Source: Nocardia niwae NBRC 108934 = DSM 45340 (lineage in GTDB: Bacteria > Actinomycetota > Actinomycetes > Mycobacteriales > Mycobacteriaceae). Taken from it: a stretch of DNA of 64,000 bases. The position numbers and the translations under genes were made by a program. The stretch spans positions 1-64,000 of the forward strand of contig NZ_BDCK01000003.1 of assembly GCF_001613465.1 (NCBI RefSeq). The letters are read 5' to 3'. The notes under the pieces were generated by a model. That model saw nothing but the letters and a program-made list of their open reading frames with translations, was not told the origin of the DNA and did no database searches. This document shows positions 1 to 8,069 of the stretch, piece after piece (position 1 is the stretch's first letter; each line of letters starts with the position of its first letter).

Positions 1-1
1 G

Positions 2-478
2 ATCGCGGCGATCGGCTTGACCACGATCGGCTACGCGGTGGGCCCGATCGTAATCAACCGCGCGCTGGCCGATCTGCCTCCGCTCGGCGTGGTGACCGGG
101 TCGCTGCTGCTCGCGGCGGCGATCTACGCGCCGTTCGCCGGCTTCCTGTGGCCGGTGCGGATCCCCGCCGACGCGGCCTGGTCGGTGCTCGGTCTCGCGG
201 TGATCTGCACGGCCGCGGCGTTCCTGTTCTTCTTCGCGCTGATCGCCGAGATCGGTCCCGCCCGTGCGACGGTGATCACCTACATCAATCCGGCGGTGGC
301 GATCCTGCTCGGCGTCACGGCGCTAGACGAGCCGCTGACCGCGGGCATGGCGATCGGCTTTCCGCTGGTCATCATCGGTTCGGTGCTCGGAACCGCGGGC
401 AGTCGCGACAAGGCGGCGCGGGAGGGATCGGCGATGCCCGCCGCGCCCGAGGCAGCCGCTCCATTACCCGAGAGGTAA
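2..478 (+). CDS. EamA/DMT-family transporter, C-terminal part (5' cut by window edge)
   Basis: The reading frame is open from the first base of the window, so the true start lies outside it. The visible 158 or so residues hold four to five hydrophobic helices and the typical EamA end, with a conserved YINP segment and a helix-breaking GVTALDEPLT stretch. EamA proteins are inner-membrane permeases for small metabolites, amino acids or drugs; the substrate cannot be read from the sequence. A polar Ala/Pro-rich tail follows the last helix. The stop codon overlaps a short inverted repeat. Confidence 0.85.
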   Translation: MAAIGLTTIGYAVGPIVINRALADLPPLGVVTGSLLLAAAIYAPFAGFLWPVRIPADAAWSVLGLAVICTAAAFLFFFALIAEIGPARATVITYINPAVAILLGVTALDEPLTAGMAIGFPLVIIGSVLGTAGSRDKAAREGSAMPAAPEAAAPLPER

Positions 479-479
479 T
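463..479. promoter_or_regulatory. 6-5-6 inverted repeat ATTACC/GGTAAT over the EamA stop codon
   Basis: ATTACC and GGTAAT are separated by five bases and lie about 80 bp before the next gene. A half-site AGGTAAT recurs near 996-1002, just before the methyltransferase. It may be an operator or chance; no regulator is adjacent. Confidence 0.25.
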
Positions 480-556
480 CGCCACGGGGCGCGAGCTCGC
501 CGAGAATCGGGTATGCGCCGTTGCGATCGCGCGGTGTCGCTCCGAAAGGACCTCTT

Positions 557-994
557 GTGTCAAGCACCGTGCCCGCCACTCGAACGGTGGTCGAAGAGTT
601 GTTGCGGCGGATCGGTTCCGGGGATCCGGAAGCCGTCGCCGAGTTGTACGCCGAGGACGCCGATTGGCGGCTCGATTGGCCGGAGGCGGAGCACGGCCGC
701 GCGGCGACGCCATGGATCCGGCACCGTCACACCCGCGCCGACGCCGCCGATCATTACCGCTCGATCGCCGAACACCATGTGCCCGAGGAGGTGGCCACGC
801 GTGTCGAACGGGTGCTCGTCGACGGTGCGGACGCCGTGGTGCTCGGCGAGATCCGGCAGACCGCGCGCCCCACCGGCCGCGCCTATCGCGCCCGGTTCGC
901 TCTGCATCTGACGGTGCGGAACGGTCTGATCACCCGGCATCACGTCTACGAGGACAGTCTCGCCGTCGCCCAGGCCTTCGAACCGGGGGAGTGA
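557..994 (+). CDS. SnoaL-like / NTF2-fold protein
   Basis: This 145-residue protein has the length and pattern of a SnoaL-like NTF2-fold domain. It shows an N-terminal helix (VVEELLRRIGSGDPEAVAELYAEDADW), a central region with HRHTRADAADHYRS, and C-terminal strands ending in GLITRHHVYEDS. The family includes polyketide cyclases, ester-hydrolysing enzymes and non-catalytic binders, so no reaction is assigned. The GTG start at 557 is preferred because AAAGGA lies six bases upstream; an ATG at 521 in frame has no such site. It runs in the same direction as the methyltransferase that follows 21 bp later, possibly as a pair. Confidence 0.8.
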   Translation: MSSTVPATRTVVEELLRRIGSGDPEAVAELYAEDADWRLDWPEAEHGRAATPWIRHRHTRADAADHYRSIAEHHVPEEVATRVERVLVDGADAVVLGEIRQTARPTGRAYRARFALHLTVRNGLITRHHVYEDSLAVAQAFEPGE

Positions 995-1015
995 GTAGGT
1001 AATACGCTCTTCGGG

Positions 1016-1681
1016 GTGCTGGATCCGACCGACGACTTCGCAGACGAACGCTCCGATGTGGCGACCACCCGCGCCGCCTACGACGAGATCGCCGAGCTCT
1101 ACACCGAGCTCTTCCGCAACCACCTCGCCGGTGCGGTGCTCGACCGGGCGATGCTCGGCGCGTTCGTGGAATCGGTGGCGGGCAACGGCTCCGGACCGAT
1201 CGCCGATCTCGGCTGCGGGCCGGGACGGATCACCGGCCACCTCGCGTCGTTGGGGGCGCGGGTGTTCGGCATCGATCTGTCGCCGCGCATGGTGGAACTG
1301 GCCCGCTCGGAATATCCACAGCTGTCCTTCGCGCAAGGTTCCGTGGAGGAGCTACCGATCGGCAACGAGGCGCTCGGCGGTGTCGTGGCGTGGTATTCGT
1401 TGATTCACACGCCACCGGATCGCGTGCCCCACGTGTTGAACGAGTTTCATCGGGTACTCGCGAGTAAAGGGCACGTGTTGCTGGCTTTCCAGACGGCCGA
1501 CCTGCCCGATGCGGTGGAAGCCTTCGACCACAAGGTGACTCGGGCCTACCGGTGGGCGCCGAAACGCCTGGCGCGTCTGCTCGGCGCCGCCGGGTTCGCG
1601 ATGATCGCCCGCATGGTGCGCGAGCCCGGTCCCGACGAGCGGTTCGGGCAGGCCTACCTGCTGGCTTCGAAGGTTCGGTGA
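1016..1681 (+). CDS. class I SAM-dependent methyltransferase
   Basis: This 221-residue cytosolic methyltransferase has the Rossmann fold. Motif I is DLGCGPGRITGHL, motif II ends in the acidic FGIDLSPRMVELA, and a later GHVLLAFQ strand follows. The substrate is not evident; it belongs to the methyltransferase 11/25 type that acts on small molecules. Translation starts at GTG 1016. It follows the SnoaL-like gene closely, which suggests co-transcription. Confidence 0.85.
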   Translation: MLDPTDDFADERSDVATTRAAYDEIAELYTELFRNHLAGAVLDRAMLGAFVESVAGNGSGPIADLGCGPGRITGHLASLGARVFGIDLSPRMVELARSEYPQLSFAQGSVEELPIGNEALGGVVAWYSLIHTPPDRVPHVLNEFHRVLASKGHVLLAFQTADLPDAVEAFDHKVTRAYRWAPKRLARLLGAAGFAMIARMVREPGPDERFGQAYLLASKVR

Positions 1682-1815
1682 TTCGCCGAACGCGGTCCAT
1701 CCCGTCCGGGTAGGTTTGTCATGTCGCGGCGGTTTCATGGCTGCGCGGGCCCGCCGACAACGTGGTCGATTCGAACTCCGAACATCTTCACCATGTCGTC
1801 AGGGGGCGACTCATC

Positions 1816-3159
1816 ATGGAATTCATCGCGCCGGTCGATGCCGTCTTCTTGCTCGCCGAATCCCGGGAACAGCCGATGCATGTCGGTTCGCTGCAACTGT
1901 TCGAGCCACCGGAAGGCGCGGGGGATGACTTCGCCGCGCAGGTCCACGACAAACTCTTACGGAACACCGACGTCGACCCGACCTTCCGCAAACATCCCGC
2001 GACGATCTTCGGCTCCCCGCAGATGGCATGGACGCGGGCCGAGCACGTGGAACTCGATTATCACGTACGACGACTGGCGGTGCCCGGCCCCGGACGCATG
2101 GACCAGCTCGTCGAGCTGGCCTCCGGGCTGCACAGCAGTTTGCTGGACCGGCATCGGCCGCTGTGGGAGTTCCATCTGATCGAGGGGCTCGCCGACGGCA
2201 GGTTCGCGCTGTACTCGAAGATGCATCACGCGTTGATCGACGGCGTCTCCGCCCAGCGCCTGCTGCGGCGCACGTTGACCAGCGATCCGTCCTCCGGCTC
2301 CACGCGGGTGCCGTGGCACCTGCCGCGGGGCAGGCGCAGCTCGGCATCCGGCGCGGGGGGCACCGCGCGAAATCTGATCTCGGCGGCCACGTCCGGCGCA
2401 TCCGTGCTGCGCGCGGCCCGCACCGCCCTGACGCGGCAGCAGCTGACCCTGCCGTTCGCGGCCCCGCGCACCATGTTCAACGTTCCGATCGGCGGCGCGC
2501 GCCGTGCGGTGGTCCGGTCCTGGCCGCTGGAACGGTTGCAGCAGGTCAAGAAGGCGACCGGGTCGACGCTCAACGACGTGGTGCTCACCATGTCGGCGGG
2601 CGCGCTGCGGCGCTACCTGCTCGAGCGAGACGCGCTGCCGGACAAGCCATTGGTCGCGATGGTGCCGATGTCGCTGCGCGCCGAGGACGACGACGAGACC
2701 AATGGGGTGAAGGTCGGCGCGGTGCTGTGCAACCTCGGCACTGACATCGCCGACGCGCTGGATCGCCTCCAGGTGGTCGCCGCGTCGATGCGCGACGGCA
2801 AGGATGTCTACCGCACGCTGTCGTGCAACCAGACGATGGCGCTGTCGGCGCTGATGCTGAGCCCGCTGGCCCTCAACCTGGTGCCCGCGCTGATCCCGTG
2901 GACCAATCCGACCTTCAACATCGTCATCTCGAACGTCCCGGGACCGCGCGAGCCCATGTACTGGAACGGGGCGCGTCTGGACGCGAGTTATCCGTTGTCG
3001 ATCCCGTTCGACGGCCAGGCGGTGAACATCACGCTCACCTCCAACGCGGGCAACCTCGATTTCGGCGTGGTCGGCTGCCGCCGCAGTGTGCCGCAATTGC
3101 CCCGCCTGCTCGATCACCTGGAGGAGTCGCTCGCCGAACTGGAGCGGGCCATCGCCTGA
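1816..3159 (+). CDS. WS/DGAT wax ester synthase / acyl-CoA:diacylglycerol acyltransferase
   Basis: This 447-residue enzyme transfers the acyl group of acyl-CoA to diacylglycerol or a fatty alcohol, making storage triacylglycerol or wax ester at the membrane and lipid-droplet surface. The catalytic HHxxxDG motif is intact at residues 137-143 (HHALIDG), and the N-terminus begins with the usual MEFIAPVDAVFLLAE. The C-terminal half has the NVPGPREP signature of the family, and the length is normal (about 450-470). The ATG at 1816 is chosen over the in-frame ATG at 1762 because AGGGGG sits nine bases before it and the family N-terminus starts there. Nocardia and relatives carry many paralogues, so the preferred acceptor is unknown. 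Confidence 0.92.
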   Translation: MEFIAPVDAVFLLAESREQPMHVGSLQLFEPPEGAGDDFAAQVHDKLLRNTDVDPTFRKHPATIFGSPQMAWTRAEHVELDYHVRRLAVPGPGRMDQLVELASGLHSSLLDRHRPLWEFHLIEGLADGRFALYSKMHHALIDGVSAQRLLRRTLTSDPSSGSTRVPWHLPRGRRSSASGAGGTARNLISAATSGASVLRAARTALTRQQLTLPFAAPRTMFNVPIGGARRAVVRSWPLERLQQVKKATGSTLNDVVLTMSAGALRRYLLERDALPDKPLVAMVPMSLRAEDDDETNGVKVGAVLCNLGTDIADALDRLQVVAASMRDGKDVYRTLSCNQTMALSALMLSPLALNLVPALIPWTNPTFNIVISNVPGPREPMYWNGARLDASYPLSIPFDGQAVNITLTSNAGNLDFGVVGCRRSVPQLPRLLDHLEESLAELERAIA

Positions 3160-3184
3160 CGCGGAAGCGCATTTCCCAGAAAAC

Positions 3185-3198
3185 TAGAACGTGTTACT
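3185..3198. promoter_or_regulatory. KstR-like box, near-perfect
   Basis: The site TagAACgtGTTacT matches the KstR consensus TnnAACnnGTTnnA except for the last base. It lies 180 bp before the nitronate-monooxygenase-like gene and just after the WS/DGAT stop codon. Confidence 0.5.
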
Positions 3199-3310
3199 GT
3201 CGATGCATGGTGCACCGGCCAGTCGAGGACGCCGCGGTCGCTTCATGGCGATATCAGCGGCTCGCGGCCGACTCGACGCGCGGCGACCAGGCCGCACTCG
3301 GTGCTTCTTA

Positions 3311-3324
3311 TGCAACTCGTTCTA
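3311..3324. promoter_or_regulatory. KstR-like box, perfect match
   Basis: The site TgcAACtcGTTctA fits the KstR consensus TnnAACnnGTTnnA at every fixed position. It lies 54 bp before the ATG of the next gene, a normal operator position for repression by this TetR-family cholesterol regulator. Confidence 0.6.
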
Positions 3325-3377
3325 GTACATCTGCGCCGCGCCGTTCGCGGCGGAGCAGTTAGGGAGACCAGCACGCC

Positions 3378-4502
3378 ATGCGTACCGAAATCTGCGAACG
3401 GCTCGGGATCGAATTTCCCATCTTCGCCTTCACCCACTGCCGCGATGTGGCGGCCGCGGTCAGCAACGCGGGCGGACTCGGCGTGCTCGGCGCCGTGGGC
3501 TTCACCGCCGAGCAGCTCGAGGTCGAGCTGGCCTGGCTGGACGAGCACGTGCAGGGCGTATACGGCGTCGACCTGGTGATTCCGTCCAAGTACGAAGGCA
3601 AGGGCATCGACGGCCTGAGCCCGGAGGAGCTGGAAGCCAAGCTGGCCGAGCTCGTCCCGCAGGAGCACCGCGACTTCGCCGAGAAGATCCTCGCCGACCA
3701 CGGCGTGCCCAAGCTGCCCGAGGACGAGCACCACAACCAGCTGCTCGGCTGGACCGCCACCACCGCGGGCCCGCAGGTGGAGGTGATTCTGCGGCATCCG
3801 AAGGCCAAGCTGGTCGCCAACGCCCTCGGCACCCCGCCCGAGGACGTGATCAAGCAGGTGCAGGACTCCGGCAGGCTGATCGGCGCGCTGTGCGGTTCGG
3901 TCAAGCACGCCCTCAACCACAAGCGGGCGGGTCTCGACTTCGTGGTCTGCCAGGGCACCGAGGGCGGCGGCCACTGCGGCGAGGTGTCCTCGATGGTGCT
4001 GTGGCCGCAGGTGATCGACGCCGTCGGTGACCTGCCGGTGCTGGCCGCGGGCGGCATCGGCAACGGCCGCCAGGTGGCCGCCGCGATGGCAATGGGCGCC
4101 GCGGGCGCGTGGACCGGCTCGGTGTGGCTGACCGTCGAGGAAGCCAACGTGCCGCCCGCCCAGATGCAGACCTACATCGACGCAACCAGCCACGACACCG
4201 TCCGATCGCGCGCCTGGACCGGCAAGCCCGCCCGCATGCTGCGCAACGATTGGACCGCCGCGTGGGAGCAGGCCGACACCCCGGACCCGCTGCCGATGCC
4301 GCTGCAGATGATGGTCGCGCTGGATGGCGTCAAGCGCGGACACCGCTACCCGGAGGCCGCCAAGGACGTCAACTTCAACCCGGTCGGCCAGATCGTCGGC
4401 ATGATGAACCGCGTGGAGCGTTCCGCCGACGTGGTCAACCGCCTGATCCAGGAGTACGTCGAGGCGTGCGAGCGCCTCAACAAGCTCAACGGCGGGGCCT
4501 GA
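3378..4502 (+). CDS. nitronate monooxygenase family flavoprotein
   Basis: This 374-residue FMN-binding TIM-barrel protein belongs to the nitronate monooxygenase / 2-nitropropane dioxygenase superfamily. Visible landmarks are the N-terminal FPIFAFTHCRDVAAAVSNAGGLG, the phosphate-binding GTEGGGHCGEVSSM, and AAGGIGNGRQVAAAMAMGAAG. The insert around residues 60-120 and the long C-terminus make it larger than the 320-residue forms; the M. tuberculosis protein Rv1894c is of similar size. The start follows AGGGAG at 3361-3366. Two KstR-type boxes upstream suggest a role in, or control by, sterol breakdown rather than nitroalkane detoxification. The substrate is inferred only from this. Confidence 0.85.
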   Translation: MRTEICERLGIEFPIFAFTHCRDVAAAVSNAGGLGVLGAVGFTAEQLEVELAWLDEHVQGVYGVDLVIPSKYEGKGIDGLSPEELEAKLAELVPQEHRDFAEKILADHGVPKLPEDEHHNQLLGWTATTAGPQVEVILRHPKAKLVANALGTPPEDVIKQVQDSGRLIGALCGSVKHALNHKRAGLDFVVCQGTEGGGHCGEVSSMVLWPQVIDAVGDLPVLAAGGIGNGRQVAAAMAMGAAGAWTGSVWLTVEEANVPPAQMQTYIDATSHDTVRSRAWTGKPARMLRNDWTAAWEQADTPDPLPMPLQMMVALDGVKRGHRYPEAAKDVNFNPVGQIVGMMNRVERSADVVNRLIQEYVEACERLNKLNGGA

Positions 4503-4527
4503 GTCCGGGCATCACCACCGGGACTGC

Positions 4528-4553
4528 GATGCCCGCGGCAGGGCCGCGGCATC
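4528..4553. terminator. hairpin after the nitronate-monooxygenase-like gene
   Basis: GATGCCCGCGGC and GCCGCGGCATC can pair with one bulged C around a three-base loop, 25 bp after the stop codon. No T-run follows. Confidence 0.4.
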
Positions 4554-4761
4554 CATCCGGTCGAGTCCGGGACGATCGCACCGGCGCAGAGACGGCCACC
4601 TCTACGCCGGTGCGGCCGCCGAACCGAACCCGGGCACAGAAGGACTCGGCGCCACGCCGGTGATGGTCTGCGGCGGAGACGATTTCGTCGCGGGCGCCGT
4701 CGTTCGCGGCAGTCCGGACCCGCGCCTGACAGGACCGTTTCATCCCCTTTGCACCGACCAC

Positions 4762-4772
4762 CGTCTGGGACA
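4762..4772. repeat. CGTCTCAGACG-like palindrome, copy A
   Basis: CGTCTGGGACA. The 15 bases GACCACCGTCTGGGA at 4756-4770 are repeated exactly at 5638-5652, inside the start of the gntR gene. Confidence 0.45.
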
Positions 4773-4848
4773 GATTTGAGCGGAGCACCGAGCGAGCTGA
4801 TCGATTTCCACCCGGTGAGCGGATCGGTTTCGCGAGGTCGCACAAAAT

Positions 4849-4859
4849 CGTCTCAGACG
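4849..4859. repeat. CGTCTCAGACG palindrome, copy B (perfect)
   Basis: CGTCT-C-AGACG is a perfect inverted repeat 22 bp beyond the gntR stop codon. Confidence 0.5.
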
Positions 4860-4881
4860 GGTCGTGCGGTGTACGAAACGA

Positions 4882-5658
4882 CTAAGCGGTGACGGCCCGG
4901 TTCTCGTCGGCGCCCTCCTCGACGCCGACCACCAATTCCTCGAAGCGCGCGATCACCTTCTCGTGGTACATGCCGAAGAGATCCTCGAACAGCGCCAGCT
5001 GCGCCTCGCTCGGCCCGGAGCCGGAATCCCACACCGCGGCCAGCGCACGCCACACCAGGACATGGAGATCCGGCGCGCCGGCGAAGTACGCCTCGACCGC
5101 CTCCGGCACCTCGAGCACCGTCTCGCCGATCGAGTTCAAGATCGCGCGCTGCATGGGGAGCCCGAGCGCGGTCAGCAACCTGCGTACCAACGCCACCTCG
5201 AGCGCCAAGAGCCGGCGCAGATCCGGATCATGCTGACGCGCTATGGCTTCGAGTTCATCGATGGTGGATTTCAGTTCGGCGGAATCGATCCGCTGTGCGC
5301 CACCGGTGTAGGCGAGCAGTGCTTCGAGTACGAGATTGCGCTCGACGTCGACGATGTCGCGGAACATCTCCATCGCGATGTCGGGCATGGGAATCGAGAA
5401 GCGGAACAGCTGGCGGTACACGTCCACCCCGCCCGCTTCCCGGACATCGCGGATCGTGAATCCCTTGCCGCGCCGGGCTTCGACGAAGCCGTACGACTCC
5501 AGCCGACCCAGGGTCAGCTGCGCGGTCGCGCGGTTCATATTGAATTCCTCGGCGACCTGACGCACCGACGGCATGAGATCCCCCGGCTGATATTCCCCCG
5601 CGGCAACCCGGCGCGCCAGCTCGTCGGCAACGTCGGCGACCACCGTCTGGGATCCCAT
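4882..5658 (-). CDS. GntR-family transcriptional regulator (FadR-like)
   Basis: This 258-residue regulator has an N-terminal winged helix-turn-helix, with GEYQPGDLMPSVRQVAEEFNMNRATAQLTLGRLESYGFVE at about residues 19-60. The GKGFTI wing comes next, and then an all-helical C-terminal domain of the FadR/FCD type that would bind a small effector. The ATG at 5658 is preferred over 5688 because AAAGGTGA lies about seven bases upstream of it. It is divergent from the ABC1-kinase gene across 105 bp. A palindrome at 5688-5698 in that promoter and others around the gene suggest autoregulation and control of the neighbour; this is inference. Confidence 0.88.
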   Translation of the reverse strand: MGSQTVVADVADELARRVAAGEYQPGDLMPSVRQVAEEFNMNRATAQLTLGRLESYGFVEARRGKGFTIRDVREAGGVDVYRQLFRFSIPMPDIAMEMFRDIVDVERNLVLEALLAYTGGAQRIDSAELKSTIDELEAIARQHDPDLRRLLALEVALVRRLLTALGLPMQRAILNSIGETVLEVPEAVEAYFAGAPDLHVLVWRALAAVWDSGSGPSEAQLALFEDLFGMYHEKVIARFEELVVGVEEGADENRAVTA

Positions 5659-5687
5659 CGAAGTCACCTTTCGACTGGTTTCGAACA

Positions 5688-5698
5688 CGTCCCAGACA
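5688..5698. repeat. CGTCTCAGACG-like palindrome, copy C, in divergent promoter
   Basis: CGTCCCAGACA on the plus strand lies 29 bp before the gntR start and 65 bp before the kinase start. It is the copy best placed to be an operator. A degenerate copy (CGTCTGGGATC) lies at 5644-5654. Confidence 0.5.
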
Positions 5699-5763
5699 GT
5701 CTAAGCCCTACTGTGCGGTACTGCACCTGTGTCACACTTGTGCGCGCGACTGTGAGGTGAGGC

Positions 5764-7254
5764 ATGACCATCCGGCCCATCGGAGAGCGCCCCGAGGAGG
5801 GGGCCGCGGGCAAGCGATCCCGGCTTTTCGCATCGCGGTCCCATGGTAAACCTCCTGTTCACGGCGCTGTTCGCGGTGCGAAACTCGCCGCGCTTCCGAT
5901 GGCGTTCGCCGGGCGGCATGCCGCGGGGCTCGGCAAGCGCGCATTGGGCAGATCGGCCGAAGAAGTCAATCGCGACATCCAGCTGCGCACCGCGCAGCAC
6001 ATCTTCGAGGTGCTCGGCGAACTCAAAGGTTGCGCCGCGAAACTGGGGCAGCTGCTGGCCATCTACGAGCTGGCGCTGCCGCCGGAGGTGGCCGAGCCGT
6101 ACCGGATCGCGCTCGGCAGGCTCCAGGACGCCGCGCCCGCGATGCTCCCGCCCGCGGTGCACGCCGCCATGGCCGAAAGCCTTGGCGCGCAGTGGCGTGC
6201 GAACTTCCGCGAATTCGACGACCGACGCGCCGCGGCGGCCTCGCTCGGGCAGGTGCACCGCGCGGTCTGGCACGACGGCAGGCCGGTCGCGGTCAAAGTG
6301 ATGTATCCCGGCGGCAGGCAGGCGGTGGCTCGCGATCTCGACCACCTGCGCCGGATCTCCTACCTCGCAACCGTATTCCTGCCCGGCGCGGACGTGGACG
6401 CGGTGACCGAAGCGATCTGCGTATCGGTCACCGGGGAACTCGACTACGCGGCGGAGGCGAACCACCAGAGGGCTTTCGCCGCGGCCTATGCCGGCGATCC
6501 GGACTTCTACGTGCCGAATGTCGTCGCCCAGCAAGGTGACGTGCTGATCAGCGAATGGATCGACGGCACACCGGTCCCGCGCGTCGTCGCCTCCGGCACG
6601 CAAGCCGAACGCGACCGGGTGGGCATGTTGATGGTCCGCTTCGTGACGCGCGGCTGGGGCCGGCACGGCCTGCTGTACGCCGACCCGCATCCCGGCAACT
6701 TCCGGGTACTGCCCGACGGGCGGCTCGGCGTGGTGGATTTCGGCGCGTGCTGCGCTTGGCCGCCCGCGGGTTTCGGCGATCTCACGCTCGACTGCTGCAA
6801 GGCGATCTTCCGCGGCGGGCCGGGCGATCTGGCCGCGGCTACGCGCAGGCACGGTTTCGTCGAGAACGGACGGGCTGTCGACAGCGAGGCGCTCTACGCG
6901 GCGATCACCCCGTGCGGCGAGCCGTTGCGGCACAACACGTATCGCCTGACCACGGGCTGGTTGCGTCGGCAAGTGCTGCGCACCACGAATCCTCGGCTGA
7001 CCAACGTGGTGCGCCAGATGACCATGCCCGCCTATTTCACGCCGTTCGCCCGCTCGTTTCTCACACTGGTGGGCGTGCTCGGTCAGCTGGAGACCGAAGG
7101 GCCTTATCGTGACGAAATCGTCCGATGGGTGCCGGAATTGAGCGAAGCGTTCACTCCGGAGACACCGTCGGAAATCGTTTCGGCGACGGTCGACCTGGAC
7201 ACCGCGCGGAGGCGGCGTGAAGGGACGGGTAAGCGCGGCCTACCGATCGGTTGA
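5764..7254 (+). CDS. ABC1/AarF/UbiB-family atypical kinase
   Basis: This 496-residue protein belongs to the ABC1 (ADCK/UbiB) family of atypical protein-kinase-like ATPases linked to isoprenoid-quinone and lipid metabolism. The signature KxGQ motif is present as AAKLGQLL near residue 95. The Ala-rich nucleotide loop reads AAASLGQVHRAVW, the lysine strand is PVAVKVMYPG, and the catalytic and metal motifs are ADPHPGNFRV and VVDFGACC. It starts 105 bp from the divergent gntR gene with a GAGGTGAGG ribosome site, so the GntR protein may control it. No clear C-terminal membrane helices are visible. The client is unknown. Confidence 0.88.
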   Translation: MTIRPIGERPEEGAAGKRSRLFASRSHGKPPVHGAVRGAKLAALPMAFAGRHAAGLGKRALGRSAEEVNRDIQLRTAQHIFEVLGELKGCAAKLGQLLAIYELALPPEVAEPYRIALGRLQDAAPAMLPPAVHAAMAESLGAQWRANFREFDDRRAAAASLGQVHRAVWHDGRPVAVKVMYPGGRQAVARDLDHLRRISYLATVFLPGADVDAVTEAICVSVTGELDYAAEANHQRAFAAAYAGDPDFYVPNVVAQQGDVLISEWIDGTPVPRVVASGTQAERDRVGMLMVRFVTRGWGRHGLLYADPHPGNFRVLPDGRLGVVDFGACCAWPPAGFGDLTLDCCKAIFRGGPGDLAAATRRHGFVENGRAVDSEALYAAITPCGEPLRHNTYRLTTGWLRRQVLRTTNPRLTNVVRQMTMPAYFTPFARSFLTLVGVLGQLETEGPYRDEIVRWVPELSEAFTPETPSEIVSATVDLDTARRRREGTGKRGLPIG

Positions 7255-7331
7255 ATTCACCCGCATTGCACCACAATAGGATTCGCTGAAGCTGCGACCG
7301 GGTTGGTTCGAAAGCGACAATTCGCCACCAT

Positions 7332-7342
7332 CGTCTCAGACA
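7332..7342. repeat. CGTCTCAGACG-like palindrome, copy D
   Basis: CGTCTCAGACA lies in the 137-bp convergent gap between the ABC1 kinase and the SGNH hydrolase, an unusual place for an operator. Confidence 0.45.
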
Positions 7343-7391
7343 GTACGGAAATTGTCGGTACCCCTCTGTCAGCCGTTCGCGAAACAACGCA

Positions 7392-7991
7392 TCACCTCGC
7401 CAGCCACGCGCGCCACTCGGGCGCGATGAGTGCGGCGATCTCCTCGTAACCCGCGGCGCCGGGATGAGCCCCGTCGCCCGCGCGAACCTCGGCAGCCCAC
7501 ACCGCGTTGTCGCGCAATGGCAGATGCACGCGCACGTACGGGACCCCGGACTCGGCGCAGACCCGCGCGAACCGCTCGTCGAGCGCGGCGGTGCGGGCGT
7601 TGTGCCCCGCCTCCACGATCGGCGGCGGGGCGACCATCAGCACCGGCCAGCCCTGCTCCGCGGCCTGGGCCAGCAGAGCGCTCAGATTGGCGACCGACTC
7701 GTCCGGGGCCACCCGCGGGCCGCCGTTCTCGTGCATGGTGTCGTTCACGCCGAACGACAGGACGACCCTGGCGTCCACACCCTCGGGCAGGCGGGGTGCG
7801 CATTCGGCGCGGAAGCGCCGCAGGATCGCGGTCGAGGTCTGCCTGCGCACCCCGAGGTTGTAGGCGGTCAGCGGGACGCCCGACGCGTGCGCCGCGGCCG
7901 CGAGCCTGCCTGCCCATCCGAGAAAACCAGGGTCACCGACACCGGCGACGAACGAATCTCCGACGAAACACACACGCAGATCACGGCTCAC
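7392..7991 (-). CDS. SGNH/GDSL-type esterase or lipase
   Basis: This 199-residue hydrolase has the four SGNH blocks. VCFVGDSFVAGVGD holds the nucleophile serine, a glycine is in the NLGVRRQ block, SFGVNDTM holds the oxyanion Asn, and DGAHPGAAGY holds the Asp-x-x-His pair. No signal peptide is seen, so it is probably cytosolic. The GTG start at 7991 has GAGG upstream. The family hydrolyses acyl or acetyl esters of sugars, lipids or small molecules; the substrate is not evident. It is divergent from the 2OG-oxygenase gene across 78 bp. Confidence 0.85.
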   Translation of the reverse strand: MSRDLRVCFVGDSFVAGVGDPGFLGWAGRLAAAAHASGVPLTAYNLGVRRQTSTAILRRFRAECAPRLPEGVDARVVLSFGVNDTMHENGGPRVAPDESVANLSALLAQAAEQGWPVLMVAPPPIVEAGHNARTAALDERFARVCAESGVPYVRVHLPLRDNAVWAAEVRAGDGAHPGAAGYEEIAALIAPEWRAWLAR

Positions 7992-8069
7992 CCGGTGATC
8001 CTCGCAGCGCGGCGACCGGGCCGCGGGGTGCGGGCAATATGATCACGGAGGTTCGACCGGGAGGGAGTA

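Larger units (their letters stand above)
4503..4881. other. convergent intergenic region, no convincing gene
   Basis: These 379 bp lie between two genes ending toward each other. They hold a hairpin at 4528-4553 and two palindromic repeats at 4762-4772 and 4849-4859. A minus-strand open frame here (to 4845) encodes SQTVVG in a context that echoes the SQTVVA start of the neighbouring GntR protein. It could be a decayed fragment but has no family features. Confidence 0.5.
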
